Both the position numbers and the translations under genes were made by a program. From the NCBI GenBank assembly GCA_964034945.1, contig OZ035960.1, positions 87,757,848 through 87,821,847 on the forward strand: a DNA stretch of 64,000 nucleotides, in the 5' to 3' direction. A model generated the notes under the pieces. The model saw only the letters and a list, made by a program, of their open reading frames with translations, ran no database searches and was not told the DNA's origin. Position 1 is the stretch's first letter; each line of letters starts with the position of its first letter. This stretch comes from Chrysopilus asiliformis (lineage: Eukaryota; Arthropoda; Insecta; Diptera; Rhagionidae). Below are positions 1 through 10,880 of the stretch, in pieces.

Positions 1-2700
1 TGTCAAGAATCGTGTTATGCTCTTAAAGAGCTTTATTTTGGTATTTTCGGTATGTTTCTACGACTAATAGATACAGAGATATTAAACCGCCTAAATAACT
101 TAAGTAGAGTTTTGGTACACAATGGCTTTCGGAAAATATCTTAGGTCTATATTAGTTATTTTGTTTACATTCCACATAGTTAGCTTCTAAAAATAATTCT
201 GGTAAAAAAACTTATGTCAAAAATTTCTCGCAAAAAAACCGTCTAACTTGTAATTTTTCGTTTTGACAAATCCTCTTATGTCGAAATAATGGTTTTTACC
301 AAATTAAGAATTCTTACAAGCTTACTCTTAAGTTTACATATGATGATTTCGAACGGTTATTGAAACATAAAATCTTTTTCGCAAAACCAACTAAGTGACT
401 TAAGTGGTTATGCCAAACTTAGTTCGTCTGGAACATAAAAATTAAGTGGAAATAAGTTCTTTTGTCGAGTGCACCTTCCTATACATATCCTGACTTAAAC
501 TCAGTTCCTCCTAACATTTGGATGAAATTCCTCATAAAAAAGTCGTTGCAGAAAGTGTTTCAATAATCGCCATTAAATTTTTATTCGCAAATATTTTTAC
601 AAACGTATTGAAAAAAATGAAGCGGGCGCAATTGCTAGTAAAATTAGCTCGTGAAAAAATCCCCAAATTATCAGTATCGGAAAATATCCCGGAAAATAAC
701 AGTTGTGATAATGGAGAACCAACAGACACTGGTAAAAAAATTATTTTTTTCGGCTGCAATTATGCCGTGTACTTTTTTTAGGAGTCGTTGATGTGAGCAC
801 AAAAAAAATTAAAACATTTTCGCCCGAGGTTCAAAATGAGACTTATTCTCATTTGATGAATGGATTCACATTTAATGTATCGGTTTTGGAGCATCATTTC
901 CTGTACTTCCAACACGATGACTGCGACGATAGTTTTGAGGATTCCACCATATTCCCCGAGTACTGATTGTCCTACTTCTGAATCAAAATGTGATTCTGAA
1001 ACTTGTAATGCAGCCGCTCAGCTTGAACGAAACCTAAATTCGGAAATGGTTGAATTAGATTGCGAACCTATGTTGCACATGAACGAATTGGAAATATCCA
1101 CATGTACAAATAATAAAAACAGCAGGAAACATAGCTCGATTAAGAAGAATTTAGGAAAGGAATATGTTACCGGCAAAGGGATAGTTGTCAGAGACCGCAA
1201 TTTCAAGAAATTGGTACCCAAGAAATTGGTAAAGTTGCAAGAATAAGGTGGATCCAGCTCAACAAAAAGCGATTTTTGAAGAATATTGGAAATTAGGAAG
1301 TTACAACCTTCGTCAGGCATTCATCGCTAGTCTCATTGAAATAGAAAAGAAAAAAGTCAGAGAATGATCAAAAGTTCGTCTGCTTCTCGAAACCGTGAGT
1401 ACTCTAACTACTACTACCTTGTAGTCAATGTAAACGTATATCTGTCTGCCAGCAATGTTTCAAATACACGCTGAATGAAAGAGATCAATTTATACGCATA
1501 GTAGTAGGAAAAAAGCTGAAATGTCCTGGCTCCACATTTCCATCTGATCTGAGAGTACGACATTTTCCAACACATAAAATGCCTGAGGAAAAGAGCTTTC
1601 CAGCCTATGAAAGCCATTATACCCGGCGCAATACGGAGCAAAAATATTTAGCATCTGACTTATCATTATCAATGATGTATAAACTCTATACGGAAGGACA
1701 TAATACTCCAGTTTCTTTTTCATCTTATCATAATGTATTCAAGACAATGAAATTAAAATTCAAATCCAAGACTTATTGTCGAAGAAATGGGACAAAACGA
1801 TTTCTTCGATTTTGCAAAACTTTCCCAAAAAAAACTTACTTGGCGTGAGTGTAACGATCAAGGAGAAAAGTTCATATGGAAAGAATGGGTGAGACACACT
1901 AAAAATTCAATACAAAACCACATTAGAGGACTCCGAACCATTTAAAACTCTCAACATTCGACGACGAGGAGTTGGTGATAGAACATAACAGGATTTGGAA
2001 AAGTGTTACCATGGACCGCTTCCGATTAGCAATGAAAAAAAGGAAGACCTTCTTGACATGCTACCATTCATTGACACAAGTTTTCATCAATTTTATAAAG
2101 AAAATCTTTGCGAAAATATGTTGCAGTATCACCCAGATTTGACTGAGAACAGCGAATTTGAAACTTAACAATGTACATTTTATATTTTCGCATTAAACTT
2201 TTTTAAAGTCTTCTAGATTTCTTGCTGTTTTTATTTACAACTGTTTTTGAACTATCTCCTATGTCTCAAAACTCATTATCAAATTTCTAACAAAACAACT
2301 TAAGTCGACATTATACAACGTTTTGGTATTTCATTTTTTTTGGTAAAAGCCTTTATGTTACATAAGTTTTTTGTGGATTTGAATTAATCGTATTTCTTAA
2401 TAAGTCAAAAGAACTTATTTTATATTTTTAATAGTATCGCTTTTTTGAAACAAGATATGCAAATACAATGTATGGATGAAATACGGAGCTCCCATTTGGC
2501 TATCGAATGGTATACTTCACATGTGTTAAATACTTATAGTTTTTTTCAAAATTTTATTTTACTCTTAAAATCGCTCTCCTGAAAAATGCCGATTTTCGAC
2601 TTAAGTGACTTTGTCATAAAAGCACAGAAATATATCTAAAACATTTTTCGAATACATTTTTTTGGTATTTTCATAATTTTCGCCATTGTAGAGCACGAAA
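1..2700 (+). mobile_element. Decayed DNA transposon, ends not defined
   Basis: This stretch surrounds a broken transposase-like reading frame (1081-2168). The palindrome ACTTAAGT occurs at 108-115, 398-405, 2298-2305 and 2599-2606, two copies on each side of the coding remnant. That layout suits subterminal transposase-binding repeats. I could not find clean terminal inverted repeats or a target duplication, so the limits are approximate and the left end may lie outside the window. Superfamily not assigned. Confidence 0.45.
1081..2168 (+). pseudogene. Transposase-like gene of an insect 'uncharacterized protein' family, frameshifted
   Basis: The reading frame is broken at least four times. 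Pieces in order: a block with KKNLGKEYVTGKG (about 1145-1190); after a frame change, FEEYWKLGSYNLRQAFIASL (about 1278-1340), stopped by TGA near 1364; a block with ISVCQQCFKYTLNERD (about 1440-1490); SLSMMYKLYTEGHNTPVSFS (about 1650-1720) followed by a Lys/Cys-rich stretch; and a tail reading EDLLDMLPFIDTSFHQFYK (about 2045-2100). From memory, the order and spacing of these blocks match a large family of insect proteins thought to come from transposons: a short N-terminal R/K block, then 'VCxxxF', 'TPVSxxxYxxxF', and a final 'LxxxIPxxFHxFY'. No intact product is possible. Which DNA transposon superfamily it belongs to is uncertain. Confidence 0.5.
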
Positions 2701-3851
2701 AATTGAGTTAATTCTCGCTTGGGCCTATGCAGCATTTAATTCAAAGCTTTGCGCTGCATTACTGTTTAAACATTTAATTTCTTTTTCTTTAGTTTTTATA
2801 GAAATTTCATTCCGTTGCAATAACGAAAAACGTAACGAAACCCGAAAAAAATAATTTTGTTTTGTTGTTATTTATTTATTTTCGCTTTAATTTATTTTTT
2901 ATTGTTTTTGTGAAAAGTTCATCAAGTATAACCCCACAGACCTACCACCCGCATAAAATATAATTAAAAATATTGGGGTAGTGTTTTTAATCATATTTTG
3001 ATTCTAAATCGGACTTTGTTTTGGCCAGATTAATTCTTTTTCTGCAGATATGAAAAACAAAATCTTTTAAGCAACTTTTTTTTTATCGAAAAATATTTTC
3101 TTTTTGGTATCTCCAGAAGTAGAGTGAATTTGGCAAAAGCAAAGTCCAACTCAGAATCCGCGACGTCAAAATAGTCTAAAATTCAATATCTTTGATATTG
3201 ACACAAAAAATGTCGTTTTTGTTGGACAAATTTTTTTTAATGAGCAAAACTTTTGTAGGATTTTTCAAAGTTTTTTATTGATTTTTTAACTTAAGAATCA
3301 CTACTTTAGGTTTTTTGCTTTTATTTGTATTTTCTTTTTGATAAATTTTATTGATTTTTTTATAGAATTTATTTTTATGGAAACTGAACTGAATTACTTT
3401 TTGATAAATAAACTATTATTAAGACATTGCGTGCCAAGCTGATTTTTATCAATATGGATCTTCAAATCTTTATTTTTATTCCGTTCAGTCCTTTCACAGC
3501 TATTTCCGAAAACCAACTATACACATACATTTGCCAGATGCTACTGGTTAATAATATGCCACTACTTTTCGATGCAAAAAAGAAGTGAAATTTTTTATTT
3601 TTTTAGTCTTTATTCATCTGTAGCCGTCATACACATATGTATGACGTGGCACGAAATGTGTTAAAGTGCAATTTTTTAAATTTTCAGTTTCAATGTGTAA
3701 CGAAATAATAACGTTATAAAAAACGAAATGAAATTTTTTTATCGTTACAAAACGAAATAACGTACGGTAATAAAATTTTAATTTCGTTATATAACGAAAT
3801 GAATAACGTTACGATTTTTTTCATTTGTCATCCCTGATAAAACCACAGCAA
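2701..3851. other. AT-rich intergenic DNA with a hAT-like 3' end
   Basis: No coding signal seen. The segment 3693-3838 is dense in TAACG/CGTTA and AACGAAAT motifs and stops with TCATCCCTG at about 3829-3837, which would be the right end of an element starting CAGGGATGA, a hAT-like terminus. Related TAACGAAA motifs appear at 2816-2845, but no matching left end was found. Confidence 0.25.
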
Positions 3852-4100
3852 AATATCAGTTGTGATCAACACTTTCCTCTGCAAAATTTAGTTTTGGGAA
3901 AAATATGTAAATAATAATATTTTTTCAAATATCTTGAGAACCGTTAAAGATATGTAAAAACCGTTAAAGGATAAATTGCGGGAAATTCTATTTACTTTGA
4001 AGCTGGTTATTTTCACAATAGCACGTAGTTTCTAAAATTTTTTCAAAAAACTTAATTTTTTTGAAATTTGTTAGGAACCGTTAGAAAATGTTATATCCTT
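3852..4100 (-). repeat. Family B repeat, partial copy
   Basis: It reads AGTTGTGATCAACACTTTCC, then GGAAAAATATGTAAATA, then ATATCTTGAGAACCGTTAAA. It matches, in reverse orientation, the right part of the B copies at 21945-23490 and 27085-27925. Only this end of the family is recognisable here. Confidence 0.5.
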
Positions 4101-4681
4101 TACAGGGTGATCCACAACTACTGTCAGTAAATCAAATCGCTATAAAAACCAAACACATTTATAAAATTCAACGAATGATATATTATATGCATTCAAAAAT
4201 TTGATAATTAATTGTTGAATTCAATTCTTTCTCGCTTTTCTTTAATTACCATATTCGTTTAAAAAATATATTGCAGCTGGCACGCTTGATTTCTTGTGGG
4301 ATTTCATTTCAAATCAGCAGCGGTATTGTGATTAGAAAGTGAGAAATTTTTTTACGTGAGAAAACTGAATAAATGAGTTTTTTCACTTTTTGGTATTGTG
4401 ATCTAAAAAAGGTGAAAATTTGAACGTGAAGATTTTCATCTCAAATGTCAAAATTTCCACCACGTATTTCTCAAGCGGAAATTAAAAGTGAGTTTCTCAG
4501 TGGAAGTAGAAGTGTAAACTGGATACAAAAGCGGTACGTTTTTCCCATTTATTTACTCAACTAAATAAAAAAAATTCAATTTTGTTTATCATTTGTTGTG
4601 TAATTTTATAAATATATGAAATAATTTGTTTAATCGGACAATTGAGGTTATGTTATTTAATTTTGGCTACCCTTTTCTTAG

Positions 4682-5011
4682 AAGAAAGCGACTGCTCCCC
4701 AGCGAGAAACCCTCATAAATTTCATGTTGGAAAACAAGGATTTCGCCAATTCCCGGTTTGAGGGCAAAGCTGGGAAACCAACAAAAAAAAAAAAAACAAA
4801 AGTGGGATCAACTGACCACTCTATTAAATTCTATGGGCGGCGGGCGTCCACAAAACCACCCAACAATGGCAAAAATATTGGCAGGAGCAGCGTTGGGAGA
4901 CGAAAAATAGAAGCGCTGTACTCCGTCAACAGTTTTCAGGGACTGGCGCGGAGCGCCCATTGAAGTGCAACTGTCCGAAACCCGGAGATTTCATAAAACC
5001 GAAAAACATTT
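4682..5011 (+). pseudogene. Myb/SANT- or MADF-like accessory protein of the Harbinger element, frameshifted
   Basis: The first part reads QRETLINFMLENKDFANSRF (about 4699-4758), typical of the N-terminus of the Myb/SANT-like helper protein of insect Harbinger elements. An A-rich run (4783-4797) follows. The frame then shifts: the expected C-terminal helix QWQKYWQEQRWETKNR is read in a different frame from about 4862, and that frame stays open to a TAA near 5009. In living elements this protein helps bring the transposase to the nucleus and the element ends; this copy cannot make it. The frame change lies between about 4800 and 4860. Confidence 0.55.
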
Positions 5012-5103
5012 AACAAAATCTATTTAAAAAAATTATAATAATCACAATTGATTGTAAGGCTAAGGTAAATAAAAACGTTCAGAATTGTTTTTTTTTGTGG
5101 AAT

Positions 5104-5559
5104 TCAAAAAAAAAATGCAAACCTTTGTTTAATGGGAAGTTTTTCTTCATTGGTTGCCGGAAACTTGGCATAACGATTCAATAAGCGATTCAGCGCTATG
5201 GATATTTCTTTTATATTCTGAGACATTACTGTCTGACTAAGAGATACATGAGCTTCCTGGCTAACCGCATTTTGGTACCCGCCATGCGCGTAGAACCTAA
5301 GTACCGATAGCACTTTAAGGTATACGGGTATACTATTCTTATATCGGCTTTCACGCAATAATGGTGCTAATTCATTGATTAAATTCGTTGCCAAATTTTG
5401 CGGAAAACGGTATAGCGCAATGAAGTGCCTCTGCTACATGTCGAACGGGTTCTTGGTGTCTCGCAATATCCGACGACTGATACGGGAATAATTTCTCCTT
5501 TCATATTCCTCATCCACAGTAGCCAAAAGACTGATCTTTCGGAATTGTTTATTTCCCAT
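5104..5559 (-). pseudogene. HARBI1-type transposase, N-terminal part only, with an in-frame stop
   Basis: Reading leftwards from the ATG at 5559-5557, the frame gives EEYERRNYSRISRRILRDTK, then KNPFDM and a TAG at codon 42, then FIALYRFPQNL and a long helical region with VLRFYAHGGYQNAVSQ, a hallmark of the HARBI1/DDE_Tnp_4 N-terminal region. The frame ends after about 150 codons in an A-run at 5104-5117. The three catalytic acidic residues of the DDE domain lie further along in full proteins and are absent here. The element is therefore non-autonomous twice over: a stop near the start and no catalytic core. Confidence 0.75.
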
Positions 5560-5773
5560 CTGACAAAACGTCAAATCATAAACTCACTTTTTATGATTTA
5601 CGTACTAGATTTATAGTAGATTCTTTTTCACCTCCACTTAAAGTGAGTTTTACAATCACAATACCGAAGTGGTGAGTATTTTTCAAAAGTGAAGTGAATT
5701 TGACTAGGCGGATAAATTCAAGCGTGAGTTTTTCCACCTCGTTTCCAAATTTAAATCACAATACCGCTGCTGA

Positions 5774-8170
5774 ACTAAACTTAAATGGATTAATTGTAAG
5801 ATTTTTCTACTTTATTTTTCTACGCAAGGGATGAAGATCTGGCGATGACGCTAACAATTTTCTGAGAAAAAATGTCGCGATAATTTTTTTCTGTATTTGA
5901 AATTTGATGTAAATAATTTCTGCGATGAAATTAGGTACGTCCAATTCACACCATTTTTGTACAGTTCAAAACTATTTACACTGTGACCTTGAGTGCCTGT
6001 ACTTTGCATGACCTTGAGTGCCTGTACTTTGCATTCCTATTTACTATTACTATTATTATTTACCTTCCCATTTACAAAGGGAATGACATAAGAATCGTAC
6101 CCACTATCGTAGTGCCATGATCTTTGTGTTTTCTGATGTTCACTTCATACCTGGCATAATGCAAATTCGTTGTCTAGCTTATCTGAAAACGAAATTATTA
6201 ACAAACGTTTGCAAACCTATCGGAGGCAATTTCAAAAATGTATAGTAAACGTATATTGTACAATTGGGTAATTTGCATTATTTGGGATTTTTAAGTTGAT
6301 TTACTCGTCCCTTTCTGGTAAAATCAGCTTCAAAATATTTATTGGTATCTTTAAGCATTTTTGTTACAATATGATTTTTGTTTTTTTCTTTTTTCAGATT
6401 TAATGTATTAAATGTCAACTTGCTTTTAGATTGAGCAATGGGTAATAGCAGAATCTTGGAATGCAAATTTATCTATTTTTTTTAAACGAAAGTTATGAGA
6501 TGTTCCCATAAAACATTTGTTATCGTTTTCTGATGTAAGGAAATTGAAACAGATTTAAAATAAGAGGAGGAATTTTGTTATTAATTTAAATAGGACACTA
6601 ATTTTCTGTTCGAATCTTAAAAACGACCATATCTTGAATTTCCCAATAATTGTAAATTAAATATATTTAACTTTAAATGACATTATTTTTTTCAATAGTT
6701 CTCACAATACTACATAGAAACATCGGTATTAAGAACACATCATCATTATGGGAGTGTAATGATCGTCTTCCAAGACAAGGAGTGTATCACCGGATCGAAT
6801 TTAAATTCTTCTTTGGTTAGCGATTTATATGCCCCTAATCTCGTCACAAGTTTTAAAAAAAGTCAATTGCAGAGATTCGTCGGCCATTAAAGATTCAAAG
6901 TACGAGCTTAATGCTGGTGTATGTTTTGGTTAAATGGTCGTTAACATAGTTTGAAACAAAGGTAAATAGCTAATCACTAGAAATAATTTATGTGGCTAGA
7001 TATTTTTGTTAAAAACAATTTAAATACACCAAAAGAAATCTGCCACCTTAATCAAGACAGTCAATTGATAAAACGGCGACATTACAATACACCGACAGGA
7101 ACTCGCAACATAGAATCCGTCCAGCGAGCCAGCGTTTTTTCGATTTCGTGTTTATACGGAAGTACTCATCGACATCGACAAAACAAACGTGACAAGATGA
7201 CTCAAATATCTCAAGAAGTTAACTCGTACCGAATTAAATCCATATGATAGCGAAATTGGGGAGAAAAATAAGATTTCCCGAAAACCGGTATTGAAATGCT
7301 CAAAAACCAGTATTACGGTATTGTCGCATGCTTTCGGTATTTGGGTTTCGGTATTGAAAAATGGTCCTGGATCCAGGTCTCTTTAATACCGGTATTGCAA
7401 ACTCCAGTTAAACTACACTTGGATTTTTTTTCAAACTTTTTAAACTATTATAATCGGCGGACGATTCGAATTACTTCGAAATTTCACGAAAAAATGAATG
7501 TTTTCGATTAATAAACACTTGAGCTTAATGACACAATGTAAAAATGTTTGAAAATTGTTAATTTACAGTTTAATTCTAGTTTCTTAGCTTCAAAACAGCG
7601 TACCAAATTTTTTGTAACGAATTATGCACATTGGTACCAGATTTGTATTATTTTTCTGAATATTTTTTTTCTCTGTTTTGGAAAATATTTATTTTTTTGT
7701 GTTCCAGTACCTGGTTTTTGTTAACCAGTACCTGATGCCGTTTAGGTAACATGATTAAATTCCTTCTATATTTTTGCCTTTGATTACTTTTCCGAAAGAT
7801 TCATATTCCAAAGGTTATTAAAAAGCGAATCCGTAATCCGTCTATTTATCCTTGAGTACGAAATTGCAACAGCAGTCGGAAACATTATGTTTAATTTAAA
7901 TATTTTTAAGGTTAGCTTAAAAAACTTGTTTCTGGTATAGTGGGCGGTGGTCTTGGTCTCTTGACGTATTTTAGAGGGGTAGACACAGTATTTCAAGGAA
8001 GGAGGGCCTAGAAGACACAAATTTAGCATCATGTACATATTTAATGGACAGCCATTTGGGGGAAAAACCTTCGTCAGACGAAGCGAGCATAAAGTTCAAA
8101 AAAAAAAAAAACGAAAATCGAAAACGAGAAATAGTTTACTTCAGTTGCGTTTTTGTTGAAAACCAGTTTC
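5774..8170. other. Intergenic DNA, no gene seen
   Basis: AT-rich with only short chance reading frames. A 25-bp perfect tandem duplication sits at 5984-6033 (unit beginning TGACCTTGAGTGCC). Around 7285-7395 the motif CGGTATT/ACCGGTATTG recurs several times. No splice-consistent coding exon was recognised. Confidence 0.4.
5984..6033. repeat. 25-bp tandem duplication
   Basis: Two adjacent identical copies of a 25-bp unit that starts TGACCTTGAGTGCCTGTACT. A simple recent duplication in noncoding DNA. Confidence 0.85.
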
Positions 8171-9011
8171 TATACCCGTATGGTGAAACCAAAGGGTATA
8201 TTAGATTTGCCTTACCGTTTGTAACGCCAAGATCCCGTCATCACACAAAAAAATGAATTACACCAGTGTGTTTCGAAAAATAAAAAAAGTTGAATTTAGC
8301 GTGTCCGTCCGTCCTTCCGTCTGTCCGTCCGTCTGTCCGTCCGTCTGTCCGTCCGTCTGTCCGTCCGTCTGTCCGTCCGTCTGTCCGTCCGTCTGTCCGT
8401 CCGTCTGTCCGTCCGTCTGTCCGTCCGTCTGTCCGTCCGTCTGTCCGTCCGTCTGTCCGTCCGTCTGTCCGTCCGTCTGTCTGTCTGTCCGTCCGTCTGT
8501 CCGTCCGTCTGTCCGTCCGTCTGTCCGTCCGTCTGTCCGTCCGTCCGTCTGTCCGTCTGTCCGTCTGTCCGTCTGTCCGTCTGTCCGTCTGTCCGTCTGT
8601 CCGTCCGTCCGTCTGTCCGTCTGTCCGTCCGTCCGTCTGGGCGCTGATTGCGGGTGCACGGATTGAGCTAGAGACTTGAAATTTTGAGCAGATCCGTTTT
8701 TCGTAAAATGCGAGGCCAAGTTCGTTCATGATCAAAAATGGACCATTAGGGGGGGTACCCCCATACGAACGAAAACGTTTTTTGTGAATATCTCAAAAAC
8801 GGTGCATCTTATCAAAAAAGTGCAAGATTTGGAATATGATTCTACATAAAACTCCCATATATCAAAATCCGATTGGCATAAATTTTAAAAAATCTTATTG
8901 GAAAATTTGACTTCAAAGTGGAATTTTGATACAACTGTTCGCCGTTCACTTAAATCACCATACGGGTTTACAATAATTGCCAGATTGGCAATTATAGCTT
9001 TTGTTATGTTT
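8171..9011 (+). repeat. Family A interspersed repeat, copy 1, with a long GTCC/GTCT array
   Basis: Copy 1 of a family seen seven times in the window. Order: TATACCCGTATGGTGAAACC; a conserved TTACCGTTTGTAACGCCAAG; a microsatellite (8299-8640); the core GAGCTAGAGACTTGAAATTT; GGACCATTAGGGGGGGTACC; ATATCTCAAAAACGGTGCAT; ATCACCATACGGGTTT; the hairpin ATTGCCAGATTGGCAAT; and TTTTGTTATGTTT. CCCGTATGGTGA at 8175-8186 and its complement at 8955-8966 form a subterminal inverted repeat. No conserved protein: open frames come from the 4-bp periodicity. It converges on copy 2, about 970 bp away. Confidence 0.85.
8299..8640 (+). repeat. GTCC/GTCT microsatellite of family A copy 1
   Basis: About 340 bp of the tetranucleotides GTCC and GTCT. 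The left half has a 12-bp higher-order period (GTCTGTCCGTCC) and the right half an 8-bp period (GTCTGTCC). Because 12 is a multiple of 3, all frames stay open and give spurious Cys-Pro-Ser-Val or Thr-Asp-Gly-Arg proteins. Confidence 0.95.
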
Positions 9012-9980
9012 TATTAGAATTTTGCAAAATAAAAATCCAGTTATTTTAAATATTTTTTGTTCATTTTTTTTTTGCGTAAAATTATTTTTTTTGAACCTAA
9101 TATAAGGGTTTGTTTAGTAAACAAATTTTTTTTCACCAGGCACTTTTTTTAATTTCAATATGCAGTAAACAATTCTGAAGCAACTGGAGTTGTTTGTATT
9201 TTATTACTTTAATTGATGCACATTTCCTTGCGTAAATTTTTTGTCAATTTGTCGTAATTTTTTATCAAGTTATTTCTGAAGAATTTATTCAATCGTGAAT
9301 TTTTGAAAATCTTGAAAAAGTCAATAAAAGATAAATTCACTTGATAAATAAATACTTATTGGTCCACCGATAAAGAACAATTTATTGAATGCATCCAAAA
9401 AAGGATTAAATGATTTCTTATCGTTTCGATAAACTGTCTACCTCATGACTGAAAAAGAATAAATTTAACCAATTTCTTGTATTGTTTCACATAATCGACA
9501 ATGGAGCTTCTTTCGTCTCAGAGAGGCTGGAATTCGATTACTCCGAGAAGCACAAGTAAAGATGGGTAGACCTTTGTAGTTGGTAGATTGCTGCCCAGTT
9601 ACATTCGGAATAAATATACTTTAAATTCGATTACCTGAACTGTTGCATAATTGAAGAAATTGAAAACAGATTGCAATCCTGTCTGTATCATAAATTTGTG
9701 AAACATTTAACTTATACTTAACTCAATCTTTTAAAATAATGGGAATTAAATAAAAACAGCGACTATTCACCTAAAATGTGGTGATGATTTTTTAAGTTCG
9801 TATTGGGGGTTAAATTAAACAGATTTTGTTGTTTTTATATGGGGAATTTCATTTTTTTGTAAAATTGTTTTGAAATAAAATATTGAATTAAGATTAACTC
9901 AGCAAAAAAAATGTGTTTTTAAGCAATATTATAAAGGGACATGTTTAAAAGTTCTGGTCCTGGAAAGAAAACACATGGTT
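9012..9980. other. Spacer between two converging family A copies
   Basis: AT-rich, no reading frame of note and no recognisable repeat. If copies 1 and 2 are the arms of one foldback element, this is its centre; otherwise it is ordinary intergenic DNA. Confidence 0.35.
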
Positions 9981-10628
9981 AAACATAACAAAAGCTATAA
10001 TTGCCAATCTGGCAATTATTGAAAACCCGTATGGTGATTTAAGTGAACAGCGAACAGTTGTATCAAAATTCCACTTTGAAGTCAAACTTTCCAATAAGAT
10101 TTTTTAAAATTTATTCCAATCGGATTTTGATGTATAGGAGTTTTATGTAGAATCAGATCCTAAATAATTTTTGTTCTTGCACTTTTTTGATAAGATACAC
10201 CGTTTTTGAGATATTCGCAAAAAACGTTTTCGTTCGTATGGGGGTACCCCCCCCCCCTAATGGTTTATTTTTGATCATGAACGAATTTGGCCTCGCATTT
10301 TACGAAAAACGGATCTGCTCAAAATTTCAAGTCTCTAGCTCAATCCGTGCGCCCGCAATCCGCGCCACAGACGGACAGACGGACAGACGGACAGACGGAC
10401 AGACGGACAGACGGACGGACAGACGGACGGACAGACGGACGGACAGACGGACGGACAGACGGACGGACAGACGGAAGGACAGACGGAAGAACGGACGGCA
10501 AATTCAACTTTTTTTTTATCATTCTAAACACACTGGTGTAATTCATTTTTTTGTGTGATGACGGGATCTTGGCGTTACAAACGGTAAGGCAAATCTAATA
10601 TACCCTTTGGTTTCACCATACGGGTATA
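9981..10628 (-). repeat. Family A repeat, copy 2
   Basis: Reverse-complement copy of the same family. It begins with AAACATAACAAAAGCTATAA and the ATTGCCAATCTGGCAAT hairpin, and ends with CACCATACGGGTATA at 10628. Its array is short (about 10370-10498) and degenerates to GGAAGGAC units. It shares the GTTCGCTGTTCACTTAAAT variant near the 3' end with copy 1 and copy 7, whereas copies 3 to 6 have GTTCGAATTTTGATACG or a related variant there, so copies 1, 2 and 7 are a subfamily. Confidence 0.85.
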
Positions 10629-10880
10629 AAAACAAATATTTCTCTTTCGCTCTGGGCATTAGAAAGAATGACCCAACATTTTAGCTTTATTAGTCGATTT
10701 AGAGTTTTGAGGAGTGATTCAAGTTAAGTTTAAATTTTAAGAGTGAGCAGTTTAAGTTTACTATAATGTGTTTTGATTTTTAGCTCCGGAGTCACTCCTG
10801 ACGCCTGGAGTGAAGACAAACTTTGGCGTCAGATCACTCTTACAGCGGCTGTTCGAGTTTAGCGCTTTTCACTCTTGTGA

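Larger units (their letters stand above)
4314..5773. mobile_element. PIF/Harbinger DNA transposon, internally deleted
   Basis: A 20-bp inverted repeat, TCAGCAGCGGTATTGTGATT, lies at 4314-4333 and its complement at 5754-5773. A second TATTGTGAT-type inverted repeat lies inside each end (GGTATTGTGATC near 4391; ATCACAATACCG near 5655). Inside are remains of the two genes expected for Harbinger elements, in converging orientation: a Myb/SANT- or MADF-like DNA-binding protein on the plus strand and a HARBI1-type transposase on the minus strand. At 1.46 kb it is about half the usual length because the catalytic part of the transposase is gone. A clean 3-bp target duplication is not evident (flanks AAT/AAC if the repeat starts at CAGCAG). 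Confidence 0.75.

Noticed and set aside
8299..8640. CRISPR array
   Set aside because: The unit is a 4-bp tandem without spacers, in an animal genome.
8241..8735. Overlapping open frames of 130-160 codons on both strands rich in Thr-Asp-Gly-Arg or Cys-Pro-Ser-Val
   Set aside because: They come from the tetranucleotide array, which stays open in every frame; the flanking parts belong to a dispersed repeat and show no domain.
8171..9011. Helitron end, because a hairpin lies near the 3' end of family A
   Set aside because: The sequence after the hairpin does not end in CTRR, the 5' end does not start with TC, and copy 3 has a direct repeat at both ends, which Helitrons do not make.
10187..10558. 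Frame starting MIRYTVFEIF... seen again in related forms at 30548-30799 and 60149-60346
   Set aside because: Its conservation is just that of the family A repeat; the frames end at different places, run through the microsatellite, and are not supported by codon-position bias visible by eye.
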